64,000 bases of DNA, taken from Eleusine coracana subsp. coracana. Lineage: Eukaryota; Streptophyta; Magnoliopsida; Poales; Poaceae. Positions 23,185-33,488 of the stretch are shown piece by piece. Under the pieces are notes generated by a model. It was given only the letters and a program-made list of their open reading frames with translations. It did no database searches and was not told the origin of the DNA. Position 1 is the stretch's first letter. Every line of letters starts with the position of its first letter. Position numbers and translations under genes: made by a program. The DNA lies in NCBI GenBank assembly GCA_032690845.1, contig CM064432.1, positions 58,774,071 through 58,838,070 of the forward strand, written 5' to 3'.

Positions 23185-24114
23185 CTCCGCCGCTGATACG
23201 CGTTCTCGCCGGCGATGGGGTGGGCAGGCCGGCGCCGGGGAAGCGTCGCGACAAGCGAGAGGAGCGCGAGCCGGAGAGGGATAGGGTTTATATCCGGAGG
23301 GAAGTAGCGGTGGGGAGCAGCGGAGCTGGAGGGAGGCAGAAGGGAGGAGGACGGGGAAGGAAAGCGCAGGGGAGGGACCCCCGGAAACGATAGGCGATGG
23401 GCGACGCCACCGGTGCCTTGCCGTGACGACGCATCACGGGGACCAAGACCATTTCGCGTACCCCTTTTTTCTTTGTCTTTTTTTTTCCTTCAAGATTTCC
23501 AGTTTCTTCTCTTTTGGCCTCGCGCCAGCGCCACCCACGAGCGGGACGAGCGGATCATCCTCTCCCATGGGCGTGTTCCGTTTGGCACAGGCACAGGAAT
23601 GAGCGTTATCCGTCAGAGGAAGACGTAGCCAAGCAAACTTGCAAAAAAGAACTAACGCATTGTTGAATCATATATTCCTAACGAACGCCTGGTCAAGATA
23701 ACACGAGTTCTTAATTCATTTGTGTGAAGACACAAGCAAAACTACCGTCCGCATATAGAAGATGACAGTTTGAAACGAAAAGTTCTTAAGAAATTAGCAA
23801 TAAGCACAAGGCCTACTTATGCCATATAGTGTACACCACTTCACCACCCTCAATCTAATGTCTCGTGGCGGAATCTGGAGGCTGTACCGAAAATAGAACG
23901 CATCAAACGATTAAAAAAAGGGGTGTATTGCTTCGCAGGTCCTCCGACCACCGAATAAAGTGAATATAATCAACAACAAAAAATGGTTAACTGCATACGA
24001 CCAAAACCAGAGGAGCAGATGTTTTGATAAAAGATTCTGTGCAACAGAATAAAGTTACTAAAATCAAATTATTCTATTTACTGCCACGTGCCCACAAGAA
24101 GCACTCTGAGAACT
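23185..24114. other. Spacer between the LETM1-like gene and RIBA
   Basis: Upstream of 23184 is the GC-rich promoter and leader of the LETM1-like gene. The AT-rich right part is the 3' UTR side of RIBA. No separate gene is supported. Confidence 0.55.
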
Positions 24115-27100
24115 TCAAACTACTGGAGGTTGCTCTTCCCCACCAGCACTGTCAGTCTGATCCTCCGCCTCTTTCATGCCGGCATCGGTAGTATGACTTC
24201 CACTTGTATGATCACCAGGGCGGGTCCCATAAACATGCCCCATCTTCAGTCGTTTTGTTTCCATATAACGTCGGTTCTCATTGGTTATTGGTGTAAGCAG
24301 TGGCACTCTGCCCACGACACTCAAACCATAACCCTTGAGCCCAGTGTACTTCGCAGGGTTGTTAGTCATCAATCGCATCGTCCTGACACCAAGATCACGT
24401 AGTATCTGAAAACAAGAAAGATTAATCAGCTCCAGAAGAAGCAAACGAAACAGAGGATACTTTGAATGAAATGATATTTACCTGTGCACCAATACCATAC
24501 TCTCGCGAGTCGGCAGGCAACCCGAGCTCCAAGTTCGCCTCAACAGTATCCCGCCCATCATCCTGTAAGTTGTACGCCCGAAGCTTGTGGCCCAGCCCAA
24601 TGCCCCTACCTTCATGACCACGAAGATAAACTACTACGCCCCGGCCTTTTTTCTCAAGCATGGTCATTGCCAAAGCAAGTTGACTCCCACAATCACATCT
24701 CGCTGATCCAAATATGTCCCCAGTCAGGCACTCCGAATGCACTCGTACTAAGATATCTTGACCATCCCCAACATCACCCTGCATACGATACAAATGATTT
24801 TAAATTTCCAAAGATAGGGCTGAAGGAAACAAAAAACTAGGCAACATTAGACAAGCACTAATCGAAAACATAAGAAATATGTTCAGCTCTCACTAGTCAT
24901 TACATTGAATTTCATTCGATAATCGTCTGTGTCTTCCATAATCTAATAATGTTCTAATGTTGGAGCACATACCTTCACCATGGCAATGTGTTCCATTCCA
25001 TCTATAAGAGATCGATAGCAATAAGCTTTAAATGTTCCCCATTGTAACTGTAAGGGTGTAACACAAACACACTCCACCAACCTGTCTCTCTTCCTCCTAT
25101 ATCTGCATATGGGAATATTAGCAACTGAGATTTCTGGTGCAGTACCACCTATTATTTTCCAAATAACGCTTCAATTTTAATGCCTTGTTTGTCTAGGAAG
25201 AAAACATATATTTGATACTTAGATATTAAATACACAGACCAAACAAAGTTTTGAAGGTATGACATGCAGAAACATATCATTATTTATTTATAGAAGTATT
25301 TAATTTTCTAAATGAAGGAATATTGGTTTATTCTTGTTTGAAAGAATTATAACTTGAATCTGTAAGGATATCTAACCTAATCAAGTCGGCGATTGATATT
25401 ATCTTCAGATTCTCCTTCTTTGCAAATTCTTGCAATTTTGGTAACAAGGCCATGGAGCCATCATTATCATCAACAATTTCGCAAAGAACTGCAACAGGAG
25501 GTAACCCAGCCAGCATTGCAAGGTCCACTGATGCTTCAGTATGTCCAGCCCTTTTGAGCACACCACCTTCTCTATATTTAAGAGGAAAAATATGCCCTGG
25601 CCGGTTGAAGTCCTCAGGCTTCGAGTCAGCAGATGCCAATGCTAGAATTGTGTTTGCCCTGTCCTTAGCTGAAACCCCAGTTGTTGTTCCCTCTTTGGCA
25701 TCCTAAAACACATATGTTTAGTAGTGAATGACACACAAAATGATATAATCATAAAATTCCATCAAGCAAAGAATAAACATGACATATGTGCAAGGGAAAG
25801 AACAATAATTGGATCACTATACTACCTTTCAGGCAATATATTCATGTGGCAAACAGAAGTCAAGAACTTTGTATAATTCATCTACAGGAACATTGATGTG
25901 CATGCTCAATATCCCCAAAGATAGCTCTCAATACATTTCTTTTCTTTCTATTATGAACTTACTGTGAATATTCTTTTCCTACAAAACATAGCCAAAAAGG
26001 AAAAACATTTACCACTGAAACAGTGAAGGCAGTCCGTAGTTTCTCTTCATTTTCCTTTGTTGTTACCATGAGAGGAAGTTGTAACCTTTCCAGGTCCTCT
26101 TCTTTCATGCTGACACAAACAATCCCGGTGCCATGCCTCACTATGAAAGCCATAGCCTCAGGGGTGACCTTCGACGCTGCCATTATAAGGTCACCTTCAT
26201 TCTCTCTGTCTTCATCATCCACAACAATGACAAACTGCCATGTAAATTCAGTGAGAACTAAGAAGTTTTGAGGTATCAAGGAAATGACTGGCATATACAC
26301 ATAGATGCTAGAAAACATAAAACTGATATTACGGGCATACCTTCCCTCGACGAACATCCTCAATAGCCTCAGGTATGGATGAGAATCCCTCTGTAGGGCG
26401 GTCCAGGTCAAGCTCATCATCGTCAGCAGAAAACCCATCAACAACAGGAGCCATATCGGCTGCAATGGTCCCAAGGGCAACAGCATCTGCTTGAATTGAA
26501 TTGGACGGATTCACCTTGCCATTTATTATAAGATGCTCCGATGGCTCACCAGCATGGCATACATGAAACTTTCTGAGTCCACGAGTACTTTCTAGGCAAA
26601 TGGATTTAGTTGTCCGTAAACCATTTGACACAGAACTTGCGAATGAAGTATCAAAATGCAACCCAGAAGCCCTGGAACGACCATAGGTGTTGCTCAACCG
26701 GTCCAAGTGTATTCCCCTACATGAACCAATTTATGAGAGGAAATTAGAAGTATGAAACTAGTTATGCTAGACGCCAAGGATCTTGCATACATGATCCAAT
26801 GTCCTGTAAGAGTCTCTTAAAGAATGTAGCATGATCATATATCAACAAAAATCGATCGGATGCCTTTATGCAAAACATGATGTACACAAGGAACAAACAG
26901 GATTACAGGGATGGCGCCTCACGCACACATTTAAACGTTAGAATTTAGAGACAAGATACCACATAAGTTGAACCACCGTGTAATTAGTTAAGAAAGCAGG
27001 CATAGTTAAAGGGATATACTCATCCACGCAATTCCTTTCTCTTTTGCTTCCGATCAGCAGAAGTGTTGATGAAAACCTTCTTTAGATCAGAATGTTAACG

Positions 27101-27518
27101 TTGACAGAAAAAAAACGAGGAAAAGAAAAGAACTCACATCTTTTACACTAAAGGCATGGTTGATGGAAAACAAATCAAGATGCGCCAATTCATCCTAGGA
27201 ATTGGGACAAACCCTAAGTGCGTAAGCAAAGCTAAAATTGTCTCATGAATAGTGATATCCCAGGTGAATTTTCCTCATGAATAGTAAGTAACTCGCTCGA
27301 AAATCTAGACCCAAAGCTTAACCAAAACACACTTGCCTACTCATTCAAAGGAATAGTAATATCCCAGGTGAATCTCCTAGTTCAAACTACGTCTACCCAA
27401 TCCACTATGTCGTCTCATGAACTCCACACAGGTTCAAAACAAACGGATGGCAAGTCAGCCGGACTGGGGGGGCTCACCGAGCGCAAGAGGATGACGACGG
27501 CGGCGCGATTGAGGCCAT
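24115..27518 (-). CDS. RIBA: Bifunctional riboflavin biosynthesis protein RIBA (DHBP synthase / GTP cyclohydrolase II), plastidic
   Basis: Seven exons: 27518-27478, 26716-26341, 26234-26013, 25702-25377, 25102-24973, 24778-24482, 24405-24115. They join in phase to give 560 residues. The first exon is only 41 bases; its ATG was chosen because it alone fits the phase of exon 2. Residues 1 to about 60 are Ser/Arg-rich, as in a plastid transit peptide. The DHBP synthase domain (about 125-325) makes 3,4-dihydroxy-2-butanone 4-phosphate from ribulose 5-phosphate; DDEDRENEGDL (145-155) and RAGHTEA (264-270) are intact. The GTP cyclohydrolase II domain (about 365-525) has the zinc ligands Cys382, Cys393 and Cys395 and a GHEGRGIGL motif. 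Both halves look active, unlike the one-sided RIBA2 and RIBA3 paralogues of Arabidopsis. It catalyses both entry steps of FMN and FAD synthesis. Confidence 0.95.
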
Positions 27519-28445
27519 TTCGCGCGCTCGCAGAGGAAGTTCGACACCTGCGCTGGGGACTTCGAGGCGAGGAGAGCAGCCGGGGTGGACTGCGAGGTTG
27601 CGCTTGCGCGGGTGGGGAAGGAGGAGGTGGTGGATAGGTGGGGGCGTCGATCGAGAAGGCGGTAGATAGGACCGCCACTAGCGAGGGCAGAGCAAAGGCG
27701 CCGTGGCGGACTGGCGGTGCGTGGGGGCCTGGGGGGACCTCGCGCTGCCGCGGCGGCCGGCCGGGGAGCGCTGGCAGCCGTTGGATCGGACTTAACGGGC
27801 CGGATTGACCTTCTTGAGATGTTTACGGTATGACTGGGACGGCGGGCTGGACCTAAATGATTCTATCCATTTGGGCGTGCGTATTTGCCTAGATGCGGGC
27901 CGCCAGAGCTCGGAATATTGGGCCTCTGCGTAGCACAAAGGGCACTTCCCCTTACGTACTAGGATGAAATCGTGGCCACAACCTGTGGATCTTGCGGTCC
28001 AGGGGGCCTCGACGTCGGAGGTAAACAACGATCGGATGGTCGCGCTGACCTTGAACACTGCTCCTTGTCGTCGCGCGCATTCACCGGCATTCGTCTTTTG
28101 CAACGGTGACAAAACCCGCCTTTCATCATCATCGCGTTGATGGCAGCGGCGCACGGCTGATCCCGGAAACAAAAGATCTGTGAACGGAAACGCGCCGGAT
28201 CGCATCCATGCAAATACGCACAAGAAGGATGGTATGCTGTCGCCGCCACATGTGCATAGAGGCACTGACCGTCTGGTTCCAGTTTTACACTGCGACGCCG
28301 GTCCCACCTGTCAGTAGCACCATGACGGATCACGCCGCCGCGCTCAAAAACAAGAACAAATCAGATGTTGCTCTCCGACGACCGCAGCCACTAGTGCCAA
28401 CTCCGCCGCTTCCGCCGGTCGCCTTGACGCACCGCGCCGCCGCCA
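27519..28445. promoter_or_regulatory. Divergent promoter region between RIBA and the dicarboxylate translocator
   Basis: Only 927 bases separate the two start codons, which point away from each other. A minus-strand frame at 27792-28307 is open for about 170 codons but has no clear start or homology I can name. The rest is GC-rich leader sequence. No TATA box stands out. Confidence 0.5.
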
Positions 28446-31400
28446 ATGGAGAGCCTCCGGCTTGCCGTGTCCCACCGTCCGGCTCTCCCGCTCCCCATTA
28501 ACTGCAACCACCTCCGCCGCCGCCATCTCCATCTCCAGCCCTCACCTAATTCCCTGTCCCTCTCCGTTCCCATCTCCCCCCGCATCTCCCCGACCCATCG
28601 CCGCCACCTGCCCCCACTCCTCGCGTCCGCATCGGCGGCGTCTCCAGCCGCGAGTCCGAGCCCTAAGCCCGCGGCGCCGGCGGCTGGCGGCGCGAAGCCT
28701 ATCCCCCTTCTCATCTCGCTCGCCGCCGGCCTCGCCGTCCGCTTCCTTGTGCCGAAGCCCGCCGAGGTGACGCCTCAGGCATGGCAGCTCCTCTCCATCT
28801 TCCTCACCACCATCGCGGGTCTCGTCCTCGGCCCGCTCCCCGTCGGCGCGTGGGCGTTCCTCGGGCTCACCGCCACCGTCGCCACGCGCACGCTGCCCTT
28901 CACCGCCGCGTTCGGGGCCTTCACCAACGAGGTCATCTGGCTCATCGTCATATCCTTCTTCTTCGCGCGCGGCTTCGTCAAGACGGGCCTCGGCGACCGC
29001 GTCGCCACCTACTTCGTCAAATGGCTTGGCCGCAGCACGCTGGGGCTGTCCTACGGGCTTGCTATCAGCGAGGCGTTCATCGCGCCTGCCATGCCCAGCA
29101 CCACGGCCAGAGCCGGAGGGGTTTTCCTTCCCATTGTTAAGTCGCTCTCTCTCTCATCAGGTAGCAAGCCGAACGACCCATCGGCGAAGAAGCTTGGTGC
29201 CTACCTTATCCAGTCGCAGCTTCAGGTAATCAACAAGGACATTGGTGATGCATGGGTGCTATGCCTTAACTCTATAGATGTTACAGATGAAAGAATTGGT
29301 GTGATTTCCTTGGATCTAGCGGCATCCATTCTCTTCTCCTACTAGACTAGAGAAATGCAATCGATCTGTCGACCTGTTTGGTTTGTCGCTGATGGTGCTC
29401 AGGTTGAATTTATCGAATAGATTTGCATTTACGTGTAAATGCTGCTAGGATGTAGTTTAGTAATGAACTTGTTGATCAAAAGTGTTGTTAATCACCATTG
29501 AATTGTGTTTGTCCTTGGATGTATCCTGTGACCTCACAGAGCGCCTATTAGATCATGATAGATCGCTCATTGATCTTTCATTTCTAATGGTAGCAAGTCA
29601 TTGGACTACAGGCAAAAGAAGAAAAAAAACATTGGACTACAGGCAAAGAAAGTAGGGGGAGGGGGCATGAAAGATTTATATTCCCCCTGTTTTTAAAATT
29701 GAGCTGAAGTTGTTGTCCTAACAACATTAATTTAAGAACAAAGGGAGTATAAATTATTGGATATGGTCTAGTGGATAACATTGCTATGTTTGAGATAGAT
29801 ACACACAATGGATGGCTATGCCAATGTCACATTAGGACTCCTGACATTATGTCATTAGTCATTACCTTCATTATGATGCTACAGTATAGATGGTATCAAA
29901 TATCATTAGATTGTATATCGAAGCGAACAAATTCTTTGACTCTTTGTGAATGCATCCTTGGTAGCTTCTGGAAAACTGGAAACTGTATAGTGGACAATGA
30001 AGCATGGTGTTAATGAATTAGATATACTGGAAGAAATAGTTAGACGGATTGTGGGAGGTCAAAGTGTTGTTTCTAGTGATTCGTATTATTTCTGAGTTAT
30101 CTGACACTTCAGATTTCCAATACAGATGCATTTTGCTTCAAAAACATTCAGATCACCCACTTTTGCGCATTCAAACATAAATAACAGATTTTGAGTAACT
30201 ATAGTCTTTTCTAGCATAATTGTGTGCACAGTAGCTTGGCTTGTCATGTTTTCACTTCCTAATTAACTTAACATCATTTTAATAATTTGACCCGCAGCAT
30301 TATTTTTATTTGTTTCTGTTGCTCGGCAGTCATCTGGCAATTCAAGTGCCCTCTTCTTGACAGCAGCTGCGCAAAACCTGTTGTGTCTGAAGTTAGCGGA
30401 AGAGATTGGTGTTAAGCTTGGAAACCCATGGATATTGTGGTTAAAGGTTGCTAGCTTGCCGGCTATTGTTGGACTTTTAGTGACCCCATATCTGTTATAC
30501 AAAATATTCCCCCCTGAAATCAAGGACACACCTGAAGCCCCAGCATTAGCTGCTGAGAAGTTAAAGAAGATGGGCCCGGTAACAAGGAATGAATGGGTCA
30601 TGATTGGTACAATGCTTCTTGCAGTCTCTCTATGGATTTTTGGGTAAGATTTCCTTATATGAGTACTCTCTCCATTAATTGGCTACACCCTCAAGATAAC
30701 TTTTATGGCACTTTGTTCTTTTTATCCTTTTCCTTCACATGTTTTGATGTTATCTAATCACATACTCACCACAAATATTTCCTGACTGGTGTCAGCTAAA
30801 GTTATCATTGCAAACAATGATCACATACTGATCAACATTTTATTGATATATCTAGTCTAATCATGATTATGCAATGTTATATTTCTTTGCAAGCAACACT
30901 CAATATGACTAAACTGTATTTCAGTCTTCTTTTGGGGAGAAAAAACTTATCCTGTTTATATCGGTACAGGGACGTCATTGGTGTATCGAGTGTTGTTGCT
31001 GCAATGATTGGACTTTCTATTCTTCTCCTGCTTGGAGTGCTGAACTGGGAGGATTGTTTGAATGAGAAGTCCGCATGGGACACCTTAGCTTGGTTTGCTA
31101 TTCTGGTTGGATTGGCTGGACAACTTACTAGCCTTGGGATTGTATCATGGATGTCGAATTGTGTCGCGAAGGTTCTTCAATCTTTCTCGTTGAGTTGGCC
31201 TGCAGCATTTGGTGTTCTTCAGGCTTCATACTTCCTTATTCACTATTTGTTTGCAAGCCAAACTGCACATGTTGGAGCCCTATACTCGGCATTTCTTGCC
31301 ATGCATCTTGCAGCTGGTGTTCCAGCTGTACTGTCAGCACTTGCTTTGACATACAATGCAAACCTCTTTGGTGCACTAACACATTATAGTAGTGGTCAAT

Positions 31401-31480
31401 CTGCAGTATATTATGGAGGTATTTTTTACTTTCTGACGTTTCTTATATCCATTACTTTTCCAAGTTTGCAAGCAATCTAA
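28446..31480 (+). CDS. DiT1: Plastidic 2-oxoglutarate/malate translocator (DiT1/OMT type), 3' end altered
   Basis: Exons 28446-29225, 30330-30643 and 30970-31418 join in phase. The product has a Pro/Ser-rich transit peptide (about residues 1-75) and many membrane segments of the DASS (divalent anion:Na+ symporter) family. Family-typical stretches include ISEAFIAPAMPSTTARAGG, SSGNSSALFLTAAAQNL and FASQTAHVGALYSAFLAMH. These inner-envelope carriers import 2-oxoglutarate in exchange for malate for ammonia assimilation. The expected last exon is recognisable at 31930-32031 (LPDVFKLGF to FLGLY and a TGA), but there is no AG acceptor in front of it in the right phase. Without splicing, exon 3 reads on for about 20 unrelated codons to a stop at 31480, which is the end given here. 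The protein may therefore lack its conserved C-terminal helix. Confidence 0.85.
29679..29750. mobile_element. Very short MITE-like inverted repeat in DiT1 intron 1
   Basis: About 72 bases start with tattccccctgttttt and end with an agaacaaagggagtat complement. The centre, gttgtcctaacaac, is nearly palindromic. This resembles a minimal or internally deleted Stowaway-type element. The call is tentative. Confidence 0.35.
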
Positions 31481-31929
31481 TACAAGGGTTTTATTATATT
31501 TCATACTTGTTTCTACATCCCAATTTTCAATAAAGAAGCATAGAGATGTTCATTAGATTAAGCCTATTTTATATTGTAGTGCTTAGAATACATTTTGGCA
31601 TATTCTTTAGTTTCTGTTTTCACCATCTTATTTGCTAACTCTGTAGCATCAACTCTATTTAACTTAGTAAGCTGAGGGTATAATGTTACCCATGTACTGA
31701 ACACCAAATTTCACAGAGCCTTATACAAAAAATAAAAAAACAAGCCGGACACATAGACTTATGGAGAAAAGATATTTGAAGTAGTAAGTACTATTAGGTT
31801 TGTTGTATGTATAATTATAGGCATCTTACCTTTAAAAAAATAGGTGCCACATATATAGGTATATTAACCCTTTATTATTAAATAATTATACTGACTGAGT
31901 AACGTATTGATTTGTTGTTTCCTGTGCAC

Positions 31930-32031
31930 CTTCCTGATGTATTCAAGCTGGGTTTTACAACAGCGGCCATCAATGCTGTAATCTGGGGGGTTGTTGGTTC
32001 AATTTGGTGGAAATTTTTGGGGCTTTATTGA
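31930..32031 (+). pseudogene. Orphan last exon of the dicarboxylate translocator
   Basis: Thirty-three in-frame codons match the conserved C-terminus of DiT1 proteins (LPDVFKLGF, then INAVIWGVVG, WWKFLGLY) and end in TGA at 32029-32031. The bases just upstream (tttcctgtgcac) lack an AG acceptor. The expected codons before LPDV (Ala-Gly-Tyr-Val-Asp in relatives) are only partly present, as if a few bases around the splice site were lost. Confidence 0.75.
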
Positions 32032-32137
32032 GTGTGCGGTTTTGTAAGTTCATAAAAATTGTAAACCTGTCTGAACCAGTAAATTTGTGGCTCACTTGCG
32101 GAGGGGTGGCTCATATTTTTTAGAAGCACTTGAAGAG

Positions 32138-32370
32138 TACTCTCTCCGTTTCAAAATTGTTATTGTCATTGACTTTTTTTTGTTACTTTTAATTATTTAT
32201 CTTATTTAAAAGATTAGCTCAAGTATGCAAAATTATTGGTTATATTTTAAGTTTCTCTAGTAACAAAATAAATCATAAGAAGATATATGATGATTTTTAA
32301 AATATTTAAATAAGATGACTGATCCAATTTAATGAAAAAGTCAATGACGATAATAATTTTAAAATGGTTG
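32138..32370. mobile_element. Stowaway-type MITE downstream of DiT1
   Basis: The left arm tactctctccgtttcaaaat plus ttgttattgtcattgac is matched in inverted orientation by gtcaatgacgataataattttaaaatgg at 32340-32367. The right terminus is diverged, so the exact end and the TA duplication are not certain. Confidence 0.6.
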
Positions 32371-32628
32371 AAAACTTTAATTTTTTTATTAAAATGTTAT
32401 TTTTTGCAAAAAAAAAATGTTAAACCTAGTAAGCCGCAAAGTTATCTTAGGTTGTGAAGGTCACGTTTGATGTCCTAAAACCATGTGGCCTGCCCAAACC
32501 TTTTATCTTCACTTTTTTAAGTTGGTCCTCCCTCCGGTCCGTTATTGATGTTGCTCTGACCAAGTCAATAAAACTGCGGTCAGCGCAAAAGTTTGGTCCG
32601 AAACAACAAGAGAGGAACGGAGTAGTAA

Positions 32629-32749
32629 GGGTTAGTTTGGTTGGAACCCTGGCTCAGGCACGCACGACAGCCGCAAGCGTCTGAAATCGGACGTCTGATG
32701 CTGCTGCCTGAGTCAGGCGTGAATCTCTGGACGCAAATCAAACTAGCCC
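32629..32749. mobile_element. Tourist-type MITE (PIF/Harbinger)
   Basis: The 121-base element begins GGGTTAGTTTGGTT and ends with the near complement (aatcaaactagccc). A TAA target duplication lies on both sides (32626-32628 and 32750-32752). This is the standard form of grass Tourist MITEs. Confidence 0.75.
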
Positions 32750-32752
32750 TAA

Positions 32753-32799
32753 AAATGCTGTCGTTAGGACAACAGGTTGCTGTCCTAACGACAGCATTT
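32753..32799. repeat. Perfect 19-bp hairpin beside the Tourist MITE
   Basis: The arms at 32753-32771 and 32781-32799 are exact reverse complements with a 9-base loop. The hairpin starts immediately after the target duplication of the Tourist element. Confidence 0.9.
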
Positions 32800-33488
32800 C
32801 CAGAACAGGAGTAAGAAAGAACCCTTGCACCTACGGGGAGAAACCGCTTCAAAATAAAGAGCAGAAAATACTTGTGCTGGAACAGGATAGGACGCATGGA
32901 GAAAATTGGGAGGGGAACGATAACTGGCCAACAGTGCCCGGAACTGGAACAGAATGCGCTTTGAAACTCGCTACCTAGAAGAGCTCACTTGTCGGTTCCC
33001 CGGACGAATGCTTATATTCTAATTTAGATTGAAATTGTGGAGCTAGAATGTAGTGCAATAATTCCACTAAATAACTATTATGCGAAAGGTGGCACTTGCA
33101 AGTCAACTCGATGTGTGCTGACCATATTTAATAACTGTTGATGAATGAACGAACAGTCAATGTTTGTTGAGGGCGAGCAATGTTCACTTAACAGTTCAGT
33201 GAAGTTTATTAATATAGCCCTTCCATACAATAATTACATGGCTATCTTTACCGTTTAGCATCAACATTTGATGTGAATCGCGACAAGTAAATTTCATGGA
33301 AGCATTTCAGTGTCAACGATTACAACATGAAATAGACAACACCGCAAGCCCCCTTAAGACTAACATAGCACTTGAGGTACCTCTTATCATTCTCAAACAA
33401 GTACTTCGTTTCTCACCTCCACAAATTTCCTAGAGGCAAACTGAAACAGCACTTAACAGTAATAATAAGAATAAGATACACAACATGC
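32800..33488. other. Intergenic, 3' flank of the three-RRM gene
   Basis: AT-rich sequence with short unsupported ORFs. The end nearest 33488 is probably the 3' UTR of the minus-strand RRM gene. Confidence 0.5.
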
